Below are positions 14,971 to 18,086 of a stretch of 18,086 nucleotides of DNA, one piece after another. The notes beneath the pieces are model-generated. The model was not told the DNA's origin and ran no database searches. It saw only the letters and a program-made list of their open reading frames with translations. The stretch lies in NCBI GenBank assembly GCA_011772275.1, contig WVZU01000224.1, positions 8,094 to 26,179 on the forward strand, read 5' to 3'. Made by a program: the position numbers and the translations under genes. This DNA is from Planctomycetales bacterium. GTDB taxonomy: Bacteria; Planctomycetota; Planctomycetia; Pirellulales; UBA7805. How positions within the stretch are numbered: position 1 is the first letter of the stretch; each line of letters opens with the position of its first letter.

Positions 14971-15256
14971 GTTTGTTTGTCCCTACAGCGCGAGCAAAAG
15001 CAAAAGATGAGCCTGGTGTTTTCCATCCGCGAATACCGACCGCGCGCGGCGTGAGCTACTCAGTCAGTACGCACCGATGGCGGCAATAGGTTGGGAAGAA
15101 ATACAGGAAATGGCGCGCGGGGGGCAAGCCGAATTGAAAATGGCCCTTGCTAGCAGCCCACCGTCAGTCAGGCCCGCCCGCACGCGGCCGGCAGCTGCCG
15201 TCTTTCCGCGCCCCGCGGGGGAAACGAAGACCGGCGGCCGGGCTGCTGGCGCCGCC

Positions 15257-15275
15257 AGGAAGGCTAGCCCTTCCT
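15257..15275. repeat. Hairpin AGGAAGG-ctagc-CCTTCCT
   Basis: A perfect seven-base stem with a five-base loop lies in the dnaB/Omp85 intergenic region. No T-run follows on either strand, so it is not a classic terminator. Confidence 0.5.
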
Positions 15276-15289
15276 CTACGCCCCATTTT

Positions 15290-15382
15290 AAGGTCGCCAA
15301 GCCAAGCGTTGCGGCAATTTCCTCGCTTGCCGCTCGGCCGGTTTCGACAATTCCTCCCGGCGGCCAACGTCTTGGCGACCTT
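15290..15382. repeat. 12-bp inverted repeat pair, 69 bases apart
   Basis: AAGGTCGCCAAG (15290-15301) is the exact reverse complement of CTTGGCGACCTT (15371-15382). The arms could close a long stem-loop or mark paired protein-binding sites. Confidence 0.6.
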
Positions 15383-15437
15383 TGCCCAGGCGGCCGGGGC
15401 GAAATCTCAGGCTGGACAAAGGGCTGGCAACCGCGGT

Positions 15438-16889
15438 TTAGAATTCGCGCTGGTCGGCGTAGGCTTCAAATTCTTCGTGCGCGTGGGTGGCGGCGTTTTT
15501 GAAGCGGGTAAACTGCTGGAACCAATGCAGCTTGACATCCCCCGTAGGCCCATTGCGCTGTTTGGCGATGATCACGTCGGCTTCGCCCAGGCAGCTGTGA
15601 GGGTTGGCGCCGCTGCGCATGCTCTCCCGCTCTTGCGGGCTGAGGTAATACTCTTCGCGGTGGATCATGATGACCACGTCCGCATCCTGTTCAATGGCCC
15701 CCGACTCGCGGAGGTGGCTCAACTTCGGCCGATTATCCCGGGTCATTTCGGCTTGGCGATTGAGTTGAGCGAGGCAGAGCACGGGGACGGCCAGTTCTCG
15801 TGCCATGGCTTTCAGGCGGCGAGCCATTTTGGCCACCTGTTCCTGGCGGGGGTCGGCCGGATTATCGGGTTGGATCAGCTGCAAGTAATCGATGACGACC
15901 AGGCCCAGCGAACCGTGTCGGCGTTTCAGGCGCCGCGCGGTGGCGATGATTTCCGTGACGGTTCGCGTGGGCGTATCGTCGATAAACAGCGGGCTCTTGC
16001 CCAACGTGGCCGAGACCTCGATCAGTTTTTTGTGATCGGCCCCCGACAGGAAGCCGCTGCGAAATTTTTCGCCATTGATCTCGCCCAGGCTGCACATCAT
16101 GCGTTGCGCCAGTTCGAACCTGGACATTTCCAGGCTGACAAACAGGGTGGGCTGATTTTCTTCCACCGCCACGTGCTCGGCAATGTTCGCCGCGAAGGCC
16201 GTTTTGCCCATACTGGGTCGAGCGGCCACGATGATCAGCTCTTCAGGGTGCAGGCCCCCGGTCAATTTGTCGACGTCCCGAAACCCGGTGCTCAATCCAC
16301 TCGCTCCGCCATGTTCCATCCGAGCATCGATTTGTTCGAAGGCCTCCATCAGCACATCGTGAATATTGGCCAAATCGCCCGATTTTCCCCGCTGGTCGCG
16401 GATCCCAAAGATTTTTTCCTCGGCCTGGTTCAGCAGTTCCCGCGCAGGATGCTCTTGCTGGTAGGCCTCCTGGACGATCTCCGTGCTGGTGTAGATCAGG
16501 GAGCGGAGGATCGATTTTTCGTGGATGATCCGGGCGTAGTACGCGGCGTTGGCGGCGGTGGGTACGGAATGAGCGATTTCGGCCAGGGCCGCGGCCCCGC
16601 CGATTTCCTCGAAGTCACCGGTCGACTTCAGCCGATCGATCAGGAGGGTCAGATCGACCTTCTGGCCCTTTTCGTACAGCTCGGTGATGTGCTGGTACAG
16701 CGTCCGATGGGCCTGGTCGTAAAAATCCTCCGCCTGGAGGATCAGCGAGACTTCATCGCAAACTTCGGGCAGCAGGATCATGCTTCCCAACGTGTTGCGT
16801 TCGGCTTCCAGATTGCAGGGTGGCTGACGGTCCAGCAGCTGCCGCCCCCCCCCGCTGGCCGTTCGCTCGGTTCCCTGGGCCGTGGCCAT
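15438..16889 (-). CDS. dnaB: Replicative DNA helicase DnaB
   Basis: This is the hexameric 5'-3' helicase that unwinds DNA at the replication fork and recruits primase. The 483 residues have the usual layout: an N-terminal domain (about 25-125, from 'LEAERNTLGSMIL'), a linker helix, and a RecA-like ATPase domain from 'LSTGFRDVDKLTGGL'. Visible motifs are Walker A RPSMGKTA (224-231), catalytic Glu254 in 'VSLEMSRFEL', Walker B VVIDYLQL (331-338), 'LAQLNRQ' and the arginine-finger region 'AKQRNGPTGDV' (442-452). No intein or insertion is seen. The ATG at 16889 follows AAGGAGGGG about nine bases upstream; an ATG seven bases earlier is in another frame. It is last in the ssb - rplI - dnaB series common to many bacteria. 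The C-terminal tail is slightly extended (about 466-483). Confidence 0.98.
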   Translation of the reverse strand: MATAQGTERTASGGGRQLLDRQPPCNLEAERNTLGSMILLPEVCDEVSLILQAEDFYDQAHRTLYQHITELYEKGQKVDLTLLIDRLKSTGDFEEIGGAAALAEIAHSVPTAANAAYYARIIHEKSILRSLIYTSTEIVQEAYQQEHPARELLNQAEEKIFGIRDQRGKSGDLANIHDVLMEAFEQIDARMEHGGASGLSTGFRDVDKLTGGLHPEELIIVAARPSMGKTAFAANIAEHVAVEENQPTLFVSLEMSRFELAQRMMCSLGEINGEKFRSGFLSGADHKKLIEVSATLGKSPLFIDDTPTRTVTEIIATARRLKRRHGSLGLVVIDYLQLIQPDNPADPRQEQVAKMARRLKAMARELAVPVLCLAQLNRQAEMTRDNRPKLSHLRESGAIEQDADVVIMIHREEYYLSPQERESMRSGANPHSCLGEADVIIAKQRNGPTGDVKLHWFQQFTRFKNAATHAHEEFEAYADQREF

Positions 16890-16957
16890 GGTCCATCCCC
16901 TCCTTGTGGCCTGAACGTCTCGTATGATGAAAAATCGCTGAGCGGACCGTGATGTGT

Positions 16958-16970
16958 GCCGCTGCGCGGC
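16958..16970. repeat. GCCGC-TGC-GCGGC hairpin between rplI and dnaB
   Basis: This perfect five-pair stem is identical over 13 bases to the first hairpin of repeat unit A2 (6406-6418). It lies in the 95-base gap between rplI and dnaB. Confidence 0.5.
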
Positions 16971-16984
16971 GGCGTGTCGAAATT

Positions 16985-17533
16985 TTAATCTTCTTTTTTC
17001 TCGTCCGCCATGGAGGGCACGACCCAGACCTTCAGGTCCGCGTCGATTTCGGGGCCGAGGTGGACCTGGACGGTGTAGAGCCCTAATTCCTTGAGCGGTC
17101 CTTCCAGGCGGACCTGGTCAGTGGTGACGTTGATCTCGTTGGCTTTCAAGGCGGCCGAAATTTCCGCGGCCCCCACACTGCCGTAGAGGTGGCCTTCGTC
17201 GTTCGCATTGGCTTCGATCGTGACGCTCAAGTTGCCAATCGACGCCGCCAAGGCCCGTAAACCGCTCCGCCGCTTCTCTTCAATCGCTACCAGTTTGGCA
17301 CGGTGCTTTTCCACCATCCGCTTGTGGTGATCGGTGGCCACCGTCGCCAGTCCCTGCGGCAGCAGGTAATTCGTGGCATAGCCAGGTTTGACCTCGACCA
17401 CGTCCCCCTGGCTGCCCAGCTGGTCCACCGATTGGATCAGCAGCAATTCGACTCCACCATGAGGTCCCCGCGGGATACCCCGCGCTCGAGCGACCCCCGC
17501 TCGCTTGCGTCTGGTCTGCTTTGTTTTTGGCAT
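16985..17533 (-). CDS. rplI: 50S ribosomal protein L9, with basic N-terminal extension
   Basis: L9 binds 23S rRNA near the L1 stalk and helps maintain reading frame. The conserved N-domain is clear from residue 28: 'VELLLIQSVDQLGSQGDVVE' leading into 'VKPGYATNYLLPQGLA'. A long connecting helix and the C-domain ('GHLYGSVGAAEISAALK') follow, and the protein ends in an acidic tail. At 182 residues it is longer than the usual ~150. The excess is mainly an Arg/Lys-rich segment of 27 residues before the normal start, beginning MPKTKQTRRKR. No closer alternative start is supported: the ATG at 17533 has AGGAAG about ten bases upstream, and no ATG lies at the canonical position. It sits 35 bases after ssb and before dnaB. 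Confidence 0.95.
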   Translation of the reverse strand: MPKTKQTRRKRAGVARARGIPRGPHGGVELLLIQSVDQLGSQGDVVEVKPGYATNYLLPQGLATVATDHHKRMVEKHRAKLVAIEEKRRSGLRALAASIGNLSVTIEANANDEGHLYGSVGAAEISAALKANEINVTTDQVRLEGPLKELGLYTVQVHLGPEIDADLKVWVVPSMADEKKED

Positions 17534-17568
17534 TTCCAGTAATCTTCCTGAAGGGTTACAGGTTGGAC

Positions 17569-18009
17569 TTAGAACGGCAGATCCTCGTCAGACGGTTGGC
17601 CGGCGGCCACGTGCTGGGCCGGTGCGGTCGCTTCGGCTGTCGGACGTTCCGCCGGTTTGGCGGACCCTCCGCCATCACCGCGCCCGCCGATAAACTGCAT
17701 CCGCTCGCCGACGACACGCAATTTCGAATGTTTCTGGCCGTCCTTTTCCCAGCTGTCAAATTTCAGCCGGCCCTCGATGAACACGGGCGAACCCTTGCTC
17801 AGATACTCCGCGGCAATCTCGGCTTGACGAGCCCACATGGTGATGTCGATGAATTGCGTGTCCTCGATCCATTCACCCGTCTGATTGTTCTTGCGTCGGT
17901 CGTTGACGGCCAACCCAAAATCTGTGACCGCGGTTCCGTTGGGGATGTATCGCAGTTCCGGGTCCCGCGTCAGATTCCCCATCAAAATGACCCGATTAAA
18001 GCTTGCCAT
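17569..18009 (-). CDS. ssb: Single-stranded DNA-binding protein
   Basis: SSB coats single-stranded DNA during replication, repair and recombination. The 146 residues show the OB fold: '[20 protein letters not shown]', '[11 protein letters not shown]', '[20 protein letters not shown]', '[16 protein letters not shown]' and '[10 protein letters not shown]'. A Gly/Ala/Pro-rich linker follows, then the acidic tip 'SDEDLPF', which recruits partner proteins. The frame is open to an ATG at 18033, but ATG 18009 is chosen because it has a near-perfect Shine-Dalgarno sequence and begins at the conserved N-terminus. It heads the visible ssb - rplI - dnaB series; in many bacteria rpsF precedes ssb, and it would lie beyond the right edge. 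The 77 bases upstream (18010-18086) contain no gene. Confidence 0.97.
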   Translation of the reverse strand: MASFNRVILMGNLTRDPELRYIPNGTAVTDFGLAVNDRRKNNQTGEWIEDTQFIDITMWARQAEIAAEYLSKGSPVFIEGRLKFDSWEKDGQKHSKLRVVGERMQFIGGRGDGGGSAKPAERPTAEATAPAQHVAAGQPSDEDLPF

Positions 18010-18013
18010 GATA

Positions 18014-18022
18014 ACCTCCTTT
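18014..18022 (-). promoter_or_regulatory. Ribosome binding site of ssb
   Basis: AAAGGAGGT on the minus strand lies four bases from ATG 18009. It decides this start over the in-frame ATG at 18033. Confidence 0.9.
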
Positions 18023-18086
18023 GTAAATCGCACCCCAGCGGGGGCCTGCCAGCGGGTCTTTCCCCGGCCCGTCCAGCCTGCCGACC

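Larger units (their letters stand above)
14971..15437. other. 467-base non-coding region between dnaB and the Omp85 unit
   Basis: This lies downstream of dnaB and upstream of the POTRA gene, both on the minus strand. It holds a 12-bp inverted repeat pair (15290-15301 and 15371-15382) and a hairpin (15257-15275). No convincing promoter boxes were found, although one is expected here for the Omp85 pair. Short frames over it show no recognisable protein. Confidence 0.55.

Noticed and set aside
13945..15054. Plus-strand open frame of 369 codons
   Set aside because: It is antisense to the POTRA gene, with no domain or ribosome site.
15147..16952. Plus-strand open frame of 601 codons
   Set aside because: It is antisense to dnaB and arises from GC-rich codon use on the opposite strand.

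Overview
The window looks like chromosomal DNA of a GC-rich Gram-negative bacterium, most likely a planctomycete of the Pirellulales type. This is inferred from the combination of an exosortase, a secreted protein with a planctomycete-style cytochrome-like Cys/His motif, two exported MORN_2-repeat proteins and an Omp85 (BamA-type) assembly system. No rRNA, tRNA, CRISPR array, transposase or phage gene was seen.

Layout. Positions 1-950 hold the 3' end of a TPR-repeat gene on the + strand. It converges on a minus-strand series read from right to left: MORN_2 lipoprotein (5142-6056), ftsH (3073-5085), exosortase (1929-2966) and a degenerate sigma-54-activator-like AAA+ protein (1094-1861). A secreted cytochrome-like protein (6527-7588, minus) lies divergent from a zinc-free MDR oxidoreductase (7929-8945, plus). 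A second, larger MORN_2 protein (9413-10648, minus) is divergent from a short-chain dehydrogenase (11035-11868, plus). The right third is a minus-strand housekeeping block, ssb - rplI - dnaB, followed after a 467-base gap by a two-gene Omp85 unit (14970 down to 11870).

The strongest observation is that Omp85 unit. Five POTRA domains and the 16-strand barrel of a BamA-type protein are encoded by two overlapping genes instead of one. The barrel gene has its own Shine-Dalgarno sequence, a lipoprotein signal peptide and a long Pro-rich linker. The final strand of POTRA5 appears to sit on the barrel protein, so the two halves would have to reassociate.

The second is a diverged, hairpin-rich interspersed repeat in the non-coding DNA: two tandem units at 6330-6466 and one at 9086-9150, each array followed by the same 31-base tail. 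It resembles a REP-like or structured-RNA element.

Five stretches longer than 300 bases hold no convincing gene: 6057-6526, 7589-7928, 8946-9412, 10649-11034 and 14971-15437. They contain the repeats, promoter candidates and hairpins listed. Functional statements rest on motif recognition by eye; no database search or folding program was run.
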